NCBI GenBank assembly: GCA_913053875.1
Contig: CAJXGN010000008.1
Coordinates: forward strand, 93,331 to 157,330
Length of the DNA stretch: 64,000 nucleotides
Source: an uncultured Agromyces sp.
GTDB taxonomy: Bacteria; Actinomycetota; Actinomycetes; Actinomycetales; Microbacteriaceae
Reading direction: 5' to 3'
Shown: positions 17,301 to 25,732 of the stretch, piece after piece
How positions within the stretch are numbered: the stretch's first letter is position 1
How the letters are laid out: each line of letters opens with the position of its first letter
Notes under the pieces: generated by a model
What the model was told of the DNA's origin: nothing
Database searches by the model: none
Seen by the model: the letters and a program-made list of their open reading frames with translations, nothing else
Made by a program: the position numbers and the translations under genes

Positions 17301-18352
17301 GCCTCGTTCCCCCAGATCATCGTGGCGAGGGTCTCGACGAGCTCGATCTTCTTGCGCTGCTGCTCGATGGTGAGCGCCGCCGGAATGTAGTGGGCCTGCT
17401 GGAAGCCCTTCTGGGGCAGCAGCCCGATGCGGTCGTAGTCGTGCACCTCGACGACGTCTTCGATGCGCCGCACGACCGTGTCGATGTCCTCGAGCTCGGC
17501 GACCGTCGCGTCGACGATGCCGATGCCGACCTGCTTGCCCTCGGGCACGCGCCGCGGCAGGTCCTGCGCGACCGCGGCCTCGGTGTGGAACGGCACCGTG
17601 AACTTGTCGTAGTCGGTGCCGAACAGGCGCTGCACGCGGTCGACGTCGACCGTGCCGTCGAGGTCGTCGCCCCAGCCGACGGTGAGGCCGACCTTCTGGT
17701 CCTCCTCGCGCTCGAGGCCCGCGACGACCGCCTGGTCGATGCTCACGGCCTCGTCGAAGGTGAGCAGCGGGCTGCCGCCGCCCACGAGGTACGCGGAGTA
17801 GTCGGGGTTGTCGAGCTGCACGAACTTCACGCCGATCTCGAACAGGTGCTCGATCTCGTCGTGCAACAGCTCGGCGATCGCGTCGCCGAGGGCCGCGGCA
17901 CCCGGGTAGGCGCGCACGGTCTTCTGCTCGTCGTAGCACTGGGCGGCGAGGTGCGCGGCAGAGGGCAGCTTCACCTTCACCGGGAACCCGGTCTGCTCCA
18001 GCAGGAACGTGGCGTCGTCGCTCGCGATCGGCTTCTTCAGCTTGAGGGGTGCATCGACCACCCAGGTGCCGAAGCCGCCCGGGCCCATGCGGTCGGGGTC
18101 GCGGGTGAAGCCGGCCACCGAGTGCAGCACGGGGCTGCGGTAGTCGCCGTTGCGGAACCCGCCGTCGGTGAGGCACGAGAGGGTGAGGTGGCGCTGGGCC
18201 TTCACCCAGGCGATGATCGCCTCGTCCTCCGCCTGACGCAGCTCGTCGGCGGTGATCTCGCCCGCCCGCGCCGCCGTGCGGGCCAGCTGCAGGTCGTTCG
18301 GGCGGATGTCGTCGCCGTGGTTGTCGATCCGGTACGTGTAGTAGTTCGCCAT
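17297..18352 (-). CDS. MetE-like barrel protein lacking the zinc ligands
   Basis: A 351-residue protein of the cobalamin-independent methionine synthase II (MetE C-terminal) barrel family. The fold is recognisable from LTDGGFRNGDYRS, LHDEIEHLFEIGVKFVQLDNPDY, QVGIGIVDATVAELED and IGLLPQKGF. The zinc-binding residues of true methionine synthases are gone. Where the family has His-x-Cys-Arg-Gly-Asn this protein has TVGWGDD, and the C-terminal PQCGF is PQKGF. It is therefore unlikely to make methionine. Members of this divergent type sit in degradative clusters, as here with a dioxygenase, hydrolases and dehydrogenase. The reaction is unknown. ATG 18352 was chosen because homologues begin with a short Tyr-rich strand; an upstream in-frame start at 18406 looks unconserved. 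Confidence 0.78.
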   Translation of the reverse strand: MANYYTYRIDNHGDDIRPNDLQLARTAARAGEITADELRQAEDEAIIAWVKAQRHLTLSCLTDGGFRNGDYRSPVLHSVAGFTRDPDRMGPGGFGTWVVDAPLKLKKPIASDDATFLLEQTGFPVKVKLPSAAHLAAQCYDEQKTVRAYPGAAALGDAIAELLHDEIEHLFEIGVKFVQLDNPDYSAYLVGGGSPLLTFDEAVSIDQAVVAGLEREEDQKVGLTVGWGDDLDGTVDVDRVQRLFGTDYDKFTVPFHTEAAVAQDLPRRVPEGKQVGIGIVDATVAELEDIDTVVRRIEDVVEVHDYDRIGLLPQKGFQQAHYIPAALTIEQQRKKIELVETLATMIWGNEA

Positions 18353-18366
18353 CGTCGGCGCCTCTC

Positions 18367-18831
18367 TCAGTCGGTGCCGGCGACGGGCTTCTTCGCGCCC
18401 GCCCACTCGGCGAAGTCGGTGTCGTATCCGAGCTCGGTCAGGATGGCCTGCGCGAGCTGCTCGTCCTCCTGCGGCGTGCCGCCCGAGACGCCCACGCCGC
18501 CGATGAACTCGCCGTCGCGCTTGAGGGTGACGCCGCCGCCGGTCGCGACGATGGGGAAGTGGCCCATCGTGGAGACCTGGCTGAAGAACGCCGGGTCGGA
18601 GTTCGACCAGGGCTTCAGCATGGCGCTCGGGCGCTGCATGACGGCCGACGTGTACGCCTTCGACAGCGCGATCATCGGGGTCATCGGGCGGGCGCCGTCG
18701 AAGCGGCGGATGCTCACGATGAACCCGCCCGAGTCGACGACCGCGATCGAGAGTCCCTTGCCCAGGCGCAGGGCCTCCCGCTCGGCGATCTCCATGATCG
18801 CCTCGGCGCCCTCCTGCATGACGTTGGCCAT
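18367..18831 (-). CDS. GlcG/HbpS-like haem-degrading family protein
   Basis: A 154-residue protein of the GlcG/HbpS (DUF336) family. It has SIAVVDSGGFIVSIRRFDGA, SKAYTSAVMQRPS, and the Gly-rich VATGGGVTLKRDGEFIGGVGVSGGTPQEDEQLA, all hallmark segments. Family members bind haem or small acids and often accompany oxidoreductases in catabolic operons; the role here is unknown. ATG 18831 overlaps the stop of the alpha/beta hydrolase. Confidence 0.88.
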   Translation of the reverse strand: MANVMQEGAEAIMEIAEREALRLGKGLSIAVVDSGGFIVSIRRFDGARPMTPMIALSKAYTSAVMQRPSAMLKPWSNSDPAFFSQVSTMGHFPIVATGGGVTLKRDGEFIGGVGVSGGTPQEDEQLAQAILTELGYDTDFAEWAGAKKPVAGTD

Positions 18832-19616
18832 CAGGCCACCTCCTCCTTCTGACGCGCGAGCGCGTCGACGAGCTGCTTGACTGCGGTGTTGAACTTCTCG
18901 GGCGCCTCCCAGTACATGGAGTGCGGCGCGCCCGGGACGACCTCGAGCAGCGACCCGGGCACGAGCTCGTGCGCCGCGGTCACCGTCGCGGGGCTGATGA
19001 CGGCGTCCTGCTCTCCGGCGAGGAACGCGACCGACAGGCCCGAGGCCGCGATGTCGGCGGGGGTCGGGCCATCGGTGGCGAGGTTGCGCAGGTCCTGCAT
19101 GCGGGCCGTGTTGAACGTGCCCTGCTGCGTGAACAGGAACGTCTTCGCCGGCTGCTCCGCGCGGAACGCCTTCGTGAGCAGCCGGTCGATCACCGGCAGC
19201 TTCTCGGCCTCGGCGCGGTCGGCCCGCACGAGCGGGGTGACCTCGGGGGCGTCGATGCCGCCGAGCGAGTGGGCGAGGATGACCCCGCGGATGCGATCGG
19301 GCACGCGCAGCGCCGCCTTCAGCGCGGCCGCCGCGCCGATCGACTGGCCCACGAGCACGGCGTCGGTGAGGTCGGCGTCCTCGAGCACCGCGACGATGTC
19401 GCCCGGGAAGTTCAGGCTGTCGTAGGTCTCGTCGGAGTCGGAGTTGCCGAACCCCCGCAGGTCGAGGGTGACGACCGTGTGCGCGTCGCGCAGGGCGACG
19501 ACCTGCTGCCACCACGCCGCGTGGTGTCCGCCGGAACCGTGCACGAACACGATCGGCGAACCCTCGCCGTGCACCTCGTAGTAGATGGATGTGCCGTCGT
19601 TGTCGACTCTGGGCAT
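18831..19616 (-). CDS. Alpha/beta hydrolase (possible meta-cleavage product hydrolase)
   Basis: A 261-residue alpha/beta-hydrolase-fold protein. The oxyanion HGSGGHHAAWW is near residue 24 and the nucleophile Ser is in VGQSIGAAAA. The Asp is probably in LAGEQDAVI and the catalytic His is in GAPHSMYWEAPEKF. This pattern fits C-C bond hydrolases of meta-cleavage pathways as well as generic esterases. Located between the VOC and HbpS-like genes in the operon, it could hydrolyse the ring-opened product of the extradiol dioxygenase; this is inference. Confidence 0.83.
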   Translation of the reverse strand: MPRVDNDGTSIYYEVHGEGSPIVFVHGSGGHHAAWWQQVVALRDAHTVVTLDLRGFGNSDSDETYDSLNFPGDIVAVLEDADLTDAVLVGQSIGAAAALKAALRVPDRIRGVILAHSLGGIDAPEVTPLVRADRAEAEKLPVIDRLLTKAFRAEQPAKTFLFTQQGTFNTARMQDLRNLATDGPTPADIAASGLSVAFLAGEQDAVISPATVTAAHELVPGSLLEVVPGAPHSMYWEAPEKFNTAVKQLVDALARQKEEVA

Positions 19617-19684
19617 GAGCGTCCTTGCTGTGCTTCGGGCGCGCGTGGGCGCACCCGTGTCGGGTGTGGTGGGTCGGGCCGGGC

Positions 19685-20134
19685 CTACGCGGGGCGCTTG
19701 CCGTGGAAGACGAGCTCGATCATCGTGTGGTCGGGGTCGTGGATGTAGCAGAACTTCGACTGGTTCTCGGGCCGCTCGACCTCGCGCGTGTGGCGGATGC
19801 CGAGGTTGTCGAGGTGGCCCAGGAAGCCCTCCCAGTCCTCGACCTCGACCGCGAAGTGGTACGGCGCCATGCGGTCCATCTCCTCGACCGGCGTGAAGTG
19901 CAGGTCGAAGCGGCCCTTGGTCATGAGGACGACGCGCGTGTTGGACTTCGGCATGACGCGCTTCAGGCCGAAGACCTTGGAGTACCACTCGACCGTGCGG
20001 TCGACGTTGGTGGTGGGGAAGTTCACGTGGTGGATGTACTTGGGCTCGATGCTGCGGCCCTGGTCGTCGAACTTCGGCTCGGGGAGCTGGAAGCCCTTCT
20101 CGACGTGCTTCGGAGCGGTGTCGGTGATGCTCAT
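19685..20134 (-). CDS. VOC-family protein (glyoxalase/dioxygenase fold)
   Basis: A 149-residue single vicinal-oxygen-chelate module. Candidate metal ligands are His in YIHHVNFPTTNVDRTV, His in RMAPYHFAVEVEDW, and Glu in HTMIELVFHG, spaced as in single-domain extradiol dioxygenases and glyoxalases. ATG 20134 overlaps the stop of the FAH-family gene. It is followed by a 68-base gap to the hydrolase. Whether it is a second dioxygenase or a lyase cannot be told from sequence alone. Confidence 0.85.
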   Translation of the reverse strand: MSITDTAPKHVEKGFQLPEPKFDDQGRSIEPKYIHHVNFPTTNVDRTVEWYSKVFGLKRVMPKSNTRVVLMTKGRFDLHFTPVEEMDRMAPYHFAVEVEDWEGFLGHLDNLGIRHTREVERPENQSKFCYIHDPDHTMIELVFHGKRPA

Positions 20135-20940
20135 GATGCGAGTCCTTCCTGGTGGGTGGTGTCGCCGGGTGCGCCGACGACGGTGTTGGTGAGGGTGCCG
20201 ATGCCCGAGATCTCGATGTCGATGACATCGCCCACGGACATCTGCGTGTTGCCGTCCGCCCCCATCCACAGCACGTCGCCGGGGTGGAGGGTGATCGTCT
20301 TCGTCATCTCGACGATGAAGTCGTACGGGTCGAAGATCATGTCGCCGGTCGCGAACGACGCCTCGACCGATCCGTTGCGGCGCACGGTCGTGGTCTGGCC
20401 GAGCGGGTCGACGTCGGTCTCGATCCACGGCCCCATGGGCTTGAACGTGTCGGAGTTCTTCGCCCGGTAGAACGTGCGGTCGGCGTGCTGCCACTCGCGG
20501 GCGCTGACGTCGTTGCCGATCGTCCAGCCGAAGATCGCGTCGCGCGCCTCGTCACGGCTCGCCCGGGTCAGGGTGCGCCCGATCACCGCGACCACCTCGG
20601 CCTCGGTCTCGAACCGCCCCTCGATGCCGGCGTGCTTCACGATCGCGTCGCCGTGCGCGACGAGCGCGCTCTGCGCCCGGTACCCGACCTGCGGGCGGTC
20701 GCCCACCTGCACGGGGTCGTAGCCGAGGTCGGCGTGGTGCCGGTTGTGCGCCCGGTAGTTGAACCCGGCGGCGTAGAAGGTCGGCGGCACCACGGGCGGC
20801 AGCAGGCGAACCGAGGCGAGCGGATGCCGCGCTCCGCGGTCGTGCGTGCGCCACGGGGCATCCGAGATCTCGACGACCTCGTCGCCCTCGACCAGCGCGA
20901 AGGTCTCGCGCTCGTCGATCGCGCACCGTGCGTACCGCAT
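20131..20940 (-). CDS. Fumarylacetoacetate hydrolase-family protein
   Basis: A 269-residue FAH-fold enzyme. The metal-binding Glu-x-Glu lies in FETEAEVVAVIGR, with GNDVSAREWQ, KNSDTFKPMGPW and LHPGDVLWMGADG as the conserved core. The family includes 2-hydroxypentadienoate hydratases, oxaloacetate decarboxylases and acylpyruvate hydrolases, the enzymes that finish meta-cleavage routes. The usual PGD-x-x-x-TGTP-x-GVG loop is altered to GADGNTQ, so the substrate may be unusual. ATG 20940 is 20 bases after the aldehyde dehydrogenase stop. Confidence 0.86.
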   Translation of the reverse strand: MRYARCAIDERETFALVEGDEVVEISDAPWRTHDRGARHPLASVRLLPPVVPPTFYAAGFNYRAHNRHHADLGYDPVQVGDRPQVGYRAQSALVAHGDAIVKHAGIEGRFETEAEVVAVIGRTLTRASRDEARDAIFGWTIGNDVSAREWQHADRTFYRAKNSDTFKPMGPWIETDVDPLGQTTTVRRNGSVEASFATGDMIFDPYDFIVEMTKTITLHPGDVLWMGADGNTQMSVGDVIDIEISGIGTLTNTVVGAPGDTTHQEGLAS

Positions 20941-20960
20941 GTCCTCGCCGTCCCTCCCTC

Positions 20961-22439
20961 TCAGCGCAGCTTGTGGCTGACGCGCTTGGTCTGGAGGTAC
21001 GCCTGCACGCCCTCGGGGCCCGACTCGCGGCCGATGCCGCTCTCCTTGAACCCGCCCGACGGCGCCTCGGTGACCGAGCCGCCGCAGTGGTTGATGGAGA
21101 GGATGCCGGCCTCGAACCCGCGCGCGAGGATGTCGGCGGTCGACGCCGACTCGGTGAAGCCGTACGCGGCCAGGCCGAACGGCAGCGAGTTCGCGATGCG
21201 GATCGCCTCGTCGACGTCGGTGAACGTGGTGATCGGGGCGATGGGGCCGAACGGCTCCTCGCTCATGACCTCGGCGTCGAGCGGCACGTTCGTCAGCACC
21301 GTGGGCGCGTAGAACTGGCCGCGCTCGCCGAGGCGGGTGCCGCCGAAGGCGACCGTCGCGCCGTGCGCGACGGCGTCCTGCACGAGGTGGTCGGTCGACT
21401 CGACGCGCTTGGCGTTGATGAGCGAGCCCATCGTGGTCTCGGGGTCGAGCGGGTCGCCGACGACGAGCTCCGACGCGAGGCGCACCATCTCGGCGATGAA
21501 CGGCTCGGCGATCGACTCGTGCACGAAGATGCGGCTGGGGGAGGTGCAGACCTGCCCCGCGTTGGCCCACTTCGCCGCCGACGTGCGGCGTGCGGCCTGG
21601 ATCGGGTCGGCGTCGGCGGCGATGATCACGGGGGCGTGACCGCCGAGTTCCATGATGGTCGGCTTCATGAGCGCGCCCGCGCGCGCGTTGAGCTCCTTGC
21701 CGACGGGCACCGAGCCGGTGAACGCGATGAGTCGCGTCTGCGGGGCGTCGATGAGGCGCTCCGCGGTCTCGGCGCCGCGGCCGAAGACGAGGTTGAGCAC
21801 GCCCTTCGGGAGCCCGGCGTCGTGGAAGACCTCGGCCAGGGTGCACGCGGTCGCGGGCACCTCCTGCGAGGCCTTGATGACCAGGGCGCAGCCGGCGGCG
21901 ATGGCGGCCGACATCTTGCGCATGGGCGAGCCGGCCGGGAAGTTCCACGGCACGATCGCGCCGACGACGCCCACGGGCTCGTAGCGCACGGTCAGGTCGG
22001 TGTCGACGTCGGCGGGGATCACGCGGCCGTAGATGCGGCGCGTCTCCTGCGCGCACCACTCGAGCGTGCCCGAGACGCGGCGCACCTCGGTCACGGCGGC
22101 CTCGAGCGGCTTCCCCTGCTCGATGGCCATGAGCTCGCCGATGCGCTCGGCGCGCTCGCGCAGCAGCGCGACGGCCTTCATGAGGATGCGGCTCTTCTCG
22201 AACGGTGAGGTGTCGCGCCAGAGGGGGAAGGCCCGCTCGGCGGCGGCGAGCGCGTCGTCGATGTCGCTCGCCTCGGCGCGCGCGACGTGCCCGACGACCT
22301 CGTCGGTGGCGGGGTTCAGCACCTCGAAGCTGCGGCCGGCGGCGCCCTCGCGCCACTCGCCGTCGATGTAGAGCCCGAGCCGGGCGGTCGAGTAGACCTC
22401 GGCGGCGTGGCTGCGGGTGGTGGGTTCGATGAGCGTCAT
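20961..22439 (-). CDS. NAD(P)-dependent semialdehyde dehydrogenase
   Basis: A 492-residue ALDH of the succinate-semialdehyde / 2-hydroxymuconic-semialdehyde group. It has VGAIVPWNFP, FTGSVPVGKE, the general base in MELGGHAPVII and the catalytic Cys in NAGQVCTSPSR. In this operon it would oxidise a ring-fission semialdehyde, which is the usual role next to an extradiol dioxygenase. ATG 22439 overlaps the stop of the two-domain dioxygenase (ATGA), so expression is coupled. Confidence 0.9.
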   Translation of the reverse strand: MTLIEPTTRSHAAEVYSTARLGLYIDGEWREGAAGRSFEVLNPATDEVVGHVARAEASDIDDALAAAERAFPLWRDTSPFEKSRILMKAVALLRERAERIGELMAIEQGKPLEAAVTEVRRVSGTLEWCAQETRRIYGRVIPADVDTDLTVRYEPVGVVGAIVPWNFPAGSPMRKMSAAIAAGCALVIKASQEVPATACTLAEVFHDAGLPKGVLNLVFGRGAETAERLIDAPQTRLIAFTGSVPVGKELNARAGALMKPTIMELGGHAPVIIAADADPIQAARRTSAAKWANAGQVCTSPSRIFVHESIAEPFIAEMVRLASELVVGDPLDPETTMGSLINAKRVESTDHLVQDAVAHGATVAFGGTRLGERGQFYAPTVLTNVPLDAEVMSEEPFGPIAPITTFTDVDEAIRIANSLPFGLAAYGFTESASTADILARGFEAGILSINHCGGSVTEAPSGGFKESGIGRESGPEGVQAYLQTKRVSHKLR

Positions 22440-23422
22440 GATCGGTCTCCTCGCGGGGTGGCGGGTTCGGGTGCGGAGGGCTCGTGGACGCCCTCCCGGC
22501 CGGGGAAGGTGCCGCGCTCGGCGTCGCGGTTGGTCTCGAGCACCCAGATGTGGTGCGGCGGGGTGGTCTCGTGCACGTTGGGGCCGTAGCTGTCGTCGAC
22601 CCGGTCCATGTCGGCGGCGTACTCGACGCGGCCGCCGGCGGGGCAGTGCACGAAGCGGAACACGTTCGAGCCGACGGTGTGGCGACCGAGGCGGCGGGCC
22701 TCGCGCCAGCCCTTCTCGATCATGTGGTTGCCGCCCTCGATCACGTCGTCGAAGCCCGAGACCTCGTACGACGTGTGGTTGGTGCCGGCCCGGTCGGGCC
22801 GGTGGCAGAGCAGGAAGTTGTGCTGGTCGTCGTCGCCCTCGATCTGCATGAAGACGCCCATGGGCTTCACGATGTCGGTGGCCCGGAAGTTGAGGCGATC
22901 GGTGTAGAAGTGCATCGCCTCCCAGCGCCCCTCCTTCGGGATGTTCAGCGCCACGTGGCAGATGCGGATCGGGCGGATCTGCGGGATCGCCTGGTGCGAC
23001 TCGTTCCAGCGCTCCACGCGACCGCGGCTGTTGTACTTGCGCACGTCGAAGTCGAGGTGCTCGGGCTCGGTGACGGCGAGCCCCACGCCGTAGCCGGTCT
23101 CGTCGACCGTGTGGGCCACGCCGTCGGCGTCGACGGTCACCTCGCGGTCGGTGCGGAGACCCTCGACCAGCGCGTCGAGCGCCTCCTGCGAGTCGACGCC
23201 CCAGACCACCTCGCGGATGCCCGGGTTGCCCGGCTCGACCGACGGGGGCAGGTCGGGGTCGCCGATCGGCCGCAGCACCACGGTCTGACCGACCTGGGTC
23301 GTGAGCACGGCACGCTCCGGGGCGTGCTCGCGCAGCGACAGTCCGAAGTCGCTGAAGAAGCGCACGCACTCGTCGATGTCGTCGACGCCGTACGTGACGG
23401 ACTCGATGCGTTCGATCGCCAT
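22436..23422 (-). CDS. Two-domain extradiol ring-cleavage dioxygenase (VOC superfamily)
   Basis: A 328-residue type I extradiol dioxygenase. The N-terminal VOC domain spans about residues 1-135 and the catalytic domain about 145-310. The three expected metal ligands are visible in the second domain: His in RICHVALNIP, His in GTNHTSYEVSGFD, and Glu in GGRVEYAADMD, so an Fe(II) or Mn(II) enzyme is likely active. It would open a catechol-type ring next to the diol. It is the first structural gene after the MarR regulator (13-base gap), making it the probable entry enzyme of the operon. The substrate is unknown. Confidence 0.88.
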   Translation of the reverse strand: MAIERIESVTYGVDDIDECVRFFSDFGLSLREHAPERAVLTTQVGQTVVLRPIGDPDLPPSVEPGNPGIREVVWGVDSQEALDALVEGLRTDREVTVDADGVAHTVDETGYGVGLAVTEPEHLDFDVRKYNSRGRVERWNESHQAIPQIRPIRICHVALNIPKEGRWEAMHFYTDRLNFRATDIVKPMGVFMQIEGDDDQHNFLLCHRPDRAGTNHTSYEVSGFDDVIEGGNHMIEKGWREARRLGRHTVGSNVFRFVHCPAGGRVEYAADMDRVDDSYGPNVHETTPPHHIWVLETNRDAERGTFPGREGVHEPSAPEPATPRGDRS

Positions 23423-23435
23423 TGCGGTGGGCCTT

Positions 23436-23909
23436 TCAGCGGGTGGGGAGGGAGAGGTCGGCAGGCTCGGCGGCCGCGGTGAGGCGGTCGCGGAGGGCCG
23501 TGAGGGTGCGGGTCGCGCGGGCGAGCGCGTCGGGGTCGCCGTCCCACGCGTCGGCGAGCACGGCGGCCCAGCCCGAGCGGAGCGAGGCGAGCGTGTCGTC
23601 CGCGGCTCGGGTCGAGAAGATGCGCACGACACGGCGGTCGTGCTCGTCGGGCACCGACTCCACGAAGCCGCGCTCGCGCAGTTCCCTGAGCGCGGTGCTG
23701 ACGTTCGCCCGCTGGAGCCCGGTGCGGGTGGCGATCTGCGACGGGGTGCTGCCGGGCGCGCCGTGCACGCAGCTCATGATCTGGCTGAGGTTCTGCGTGA
23801 GCGGGGCATCCGTGCCGGTGGCCGCGCTGCGCACGCGCATCTCGCGGACGATGTCGTTGGCGACCGCCGCGAGTTCGACGAACGTCGCGTCGACGTCGGT
23901 GTCGTCCAT
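23436..23909 (-). CDS. MarR-family transcriptional regulator
   Basis: A 157-residue winged-helix protein. The recognition helix lies in TPSQIATRTGLQRANVSTALRELRERG, and the wing in VPDEHDRRVVRIF has the usual Asp-Arg-Arg. It is the first gene of the minus-strand operon and likely represses itself and the dioxygenase cluster, released by an aromatic ligand. An AT-rich dyad 26 bases upstream is the candidate operator. Confidence 0.9.
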   Translation of the reverse strand: MDDTDVDATFVELAAVANDIVREMRVRSAATGTDAPLTQNLSQIMSCVHGAPGSTPSQIATRTGLQRANVSTALRELRERGFVESVPDEHDRRVVRIFSTRAADDTLASLRSGWAAVLADAWDGDPDALARATRTLTALRDRLTAAAEPADLSLPTR

Positions 23910-23934
23910 GGGGCCTCCTCGCCGAAGTGGTTAT

Positions 23935-23947
23935 CGATTCATAATCG
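23935..23947. promoter_or_regulatory. Candidate MarR operator CGATT-CAT-AATCG
   Basis: CGATT (23935-23939) and AATCG (23943-23947) form a perfect dyad around CAT. It sits in an AT-rich island (23930-23950) unlike the surrounding GC-rich DNA, 26 bases upstream of the MarR start and 121 bases before the sulfatase. Position and symmetry fit an operator/promoter for one or both divergent genes. Confidence 0.45.
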
Positions 23948-24067
23948 TATGTCGCCGCGCCGACGTCGGCAAGGGGGAGCGTGCGCGCCCGGCGTCGGCA
24001 ATGCTTGCGACTCGTGCACGCCTGCAGGCCCGAGACTGGGACGGACTGCTACGCCCGAAGGAGTGCC

Positions 24068-25633
24068 GTGCCCGAACCGACCGACCGCCCCGACGTGATC
24101 GTGATCCTCGCCGACGACCTCGGGTTCTCCGACCTCGCCTCGTACGGCGGCGAGATCCCCACGCCGAACCTCGATCGACTCGCGGCGCGCGGCGCGAGGA
24201 TGTCGAGCTTCACCACGACGCCGCGGTGCAGCCCGACGCGCGCCTCGCTGCTCACCGGGCGCCACTCGCACGAGGTCGGCATCGGCGTGCTCACCCGCAC
24301 GGTCGGCTACCGCGGCTCGCTCGACCCCGACGTGCCCACCGTCGCCGGCCTGCTCGCCGACGCCGGCTACCTGACCAGCCTCACCGGCAAGTGGCACCTC
24401 TCGGCCGACGTGCGCGAGCCGAACGAGACCTGGCCCACCCGCCGTGGCTTCGAGGACTTCTTCGGCATCATGGGCGGCGGCACCAGCTACTTCAACCCGA
24501 AGGCGTTCTATCGCGGCGAGGAGCCGGTCGACGTGCCCGCCGACGACGCCTTCCACCTCACCGACGCGCTGACCGACCACGCCCTCGAGGTCGTCGACCG
24601 GGCCGCGCGCGAAGAGCGCCCGTACTTCCTGTACCTCGCGTACACCGCACCGCACTGGCCGCTGCAGGCGCGCGAGGACGACATCGCGCCGCACCGGGGC
24701 CGCTATGCCGAGGGGTGGGATGCCGCGCGCGAGGCCCGCGAGCGCCGCCAGGCCGAGCTCGGGCTGTTCCCCGCCCCGTTCCCCGCCTCGCCGCGCGACC
24801 CCGACGAGCCCGCGTGGGAGGACGCCGCCGACCGCGACTGGCAGCAGCGCCGCATGGAGGTCTTCGCCGCACAGGTCACTGCGCTCGATCGCGGCGTCGG
24901 GCGCCTCCTCGACGACCTCGAGGCGCGCGGCCGGCTCGACGACACGCTCGTGCTCTTCCTCTCCGACAACGGCGCCGAGGCCGAGGAGCTGCGCGTGGGC
25001 CGCTTCCTCTCGCCGCACGTCACGCCCGCGACCACGCGCGACGGCCGCGACGTCGCGATCGGCAACGACCCGTCGATCGAGCCGGGGCGCGAGGACACCT
25101 TCACGAGCTACGGCCGTCCGTGGGCGAACCTGTCGAACACGCCCTTCCGCCGCTACAAGAAATGGGTGCACGAGGGGGGCATCGCGGCCCCGCTCATCGC
25201 GTCCTGGCCGGCGGGCGGCATCCCGCAGGGCTCGCTCGTGCACGCGCCCGCGCACGTGACCGACCTGCTGCCGACCATCGCGGCGGCGACGGGCACGGAT
25301 GCCCCCTCCGGCATCGCCGGCGCGGACGTGCTCGACGTGCTGCGCGGCGGCGAGGCATCCGACCGCCCCCTGTACTGGGAGCACATCGGCAACGCCGCGA
25401 TCCGGGTCGGCCGGTACAAGCTCGCCCGCGAGTTCGGCGCGCCGTGGGAGCTGTACGACCTCGAGGTCGACCGTGCCGAGCTGTACGACCTCGCCGCGGA
25501 GCATCCGGAGCTCGTGGAGTCCCTCGCCGCGCAGTGGCAGGAGTGGGCCGACGCGCACGGGGTCATCCCGTTCGCCGAGCTGCAGGACCTCTACGAGGCG
25601 CGCGGCCTGCCGCGGTGGCAGGCGCAGAGCTGA
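24068..25633 (+). CDS. Arylsulfatase (formylglycine-dependent)
   Basis: A 521-residue alkaline-phosphatase-fold sulfatase. The N-terminal metal site is VIVILADDLGFSDLASYGG. The sulfatase signature is [15 protein letters not shown], with Cys54 in the C-x-P-x-R context that is converted to formylglycine. GKWHLSA and FLSDNGAEAEE supply further metal and substrate residues. There is no signal peptide, so it is probably cytosolic. GTG 24068 is preceded by AAGGAG at 24058-24063. It is divergent from the MarR gene, so it may respond to the same signal, and it could release sulfate from aromatic or sugar sulfates. Confidence 0.9.
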   Translation: MPEPTDRPDVIVILADDLGFSDLASYGGEIPTPNLDRLAARGARMSSFTTTPRCSPTRASLLTGRHSHEVGIGVLTRTVGYRGSLDPDVPTVAGLLADAGYLTSLTGKWHLSADVREPNETWPTRRGFEDFFGIMGGGTSYFNPKAFYRGEEPVDVPADDAFHLTDALTDHALEVVDRAAREERPYFLYLAYTAPHWPLQAREDDIAPHRGRYAEGWDAAREARERRQAELGLFPAPFPASPRDPDEPAWEDAADRDWQQRRMEVFAAQVTALDRGVGRLLDDLEARGRLDDTLVLFLSDNGAEAEELRVGRFLSPHVTPATTRDGRDVAIGNDPSIEPGREDTFTSYGRPWANLSNTPFRRYKKWVHEGGIAAPLIASWPAGGIPQGSLVHAPAHVTDLLPTIAAATGTDAPSGIAGADVLDVLRGGEASDRPLYWEHIGNAAIRVGRYKLAREFGAPWELYDLEVDRAELYDLAAEHPELVESLAAQWQEWADAHGVIPFAELQDLYEARGLPRWQAQS

Positions 25634-25688
25634 TCGGATGCCGGTGCGCCGGCGTGCCGCACCCGTCGGGCCGGTCACCGGTGCAGAC

Positions 25689-25727
25689 GCGAGAGCGCCC
25701 GTGCCGACTCGACACGGGCGCCCTCGC
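25689..25727. terminator. Bidirectional terminator hairpin
   Basis: GCGAGAGCGCCCGTG (25689-25703) pairs with CACGGGCGCCCTCGC (25713-25727) with one mismatch, around a nine-base loop. It lies between the converging sulfatase gene and ABC importer operon, six bases from the stop of the latter. Confidence 0.75.
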
Positions 25728-25732
25728 GGCAG

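Noticed and set aside
17297..18352. Core methionine synthase (metE)
   Set aside because: Both zinc motifs are replaced and the gene sits in a degradative operon.
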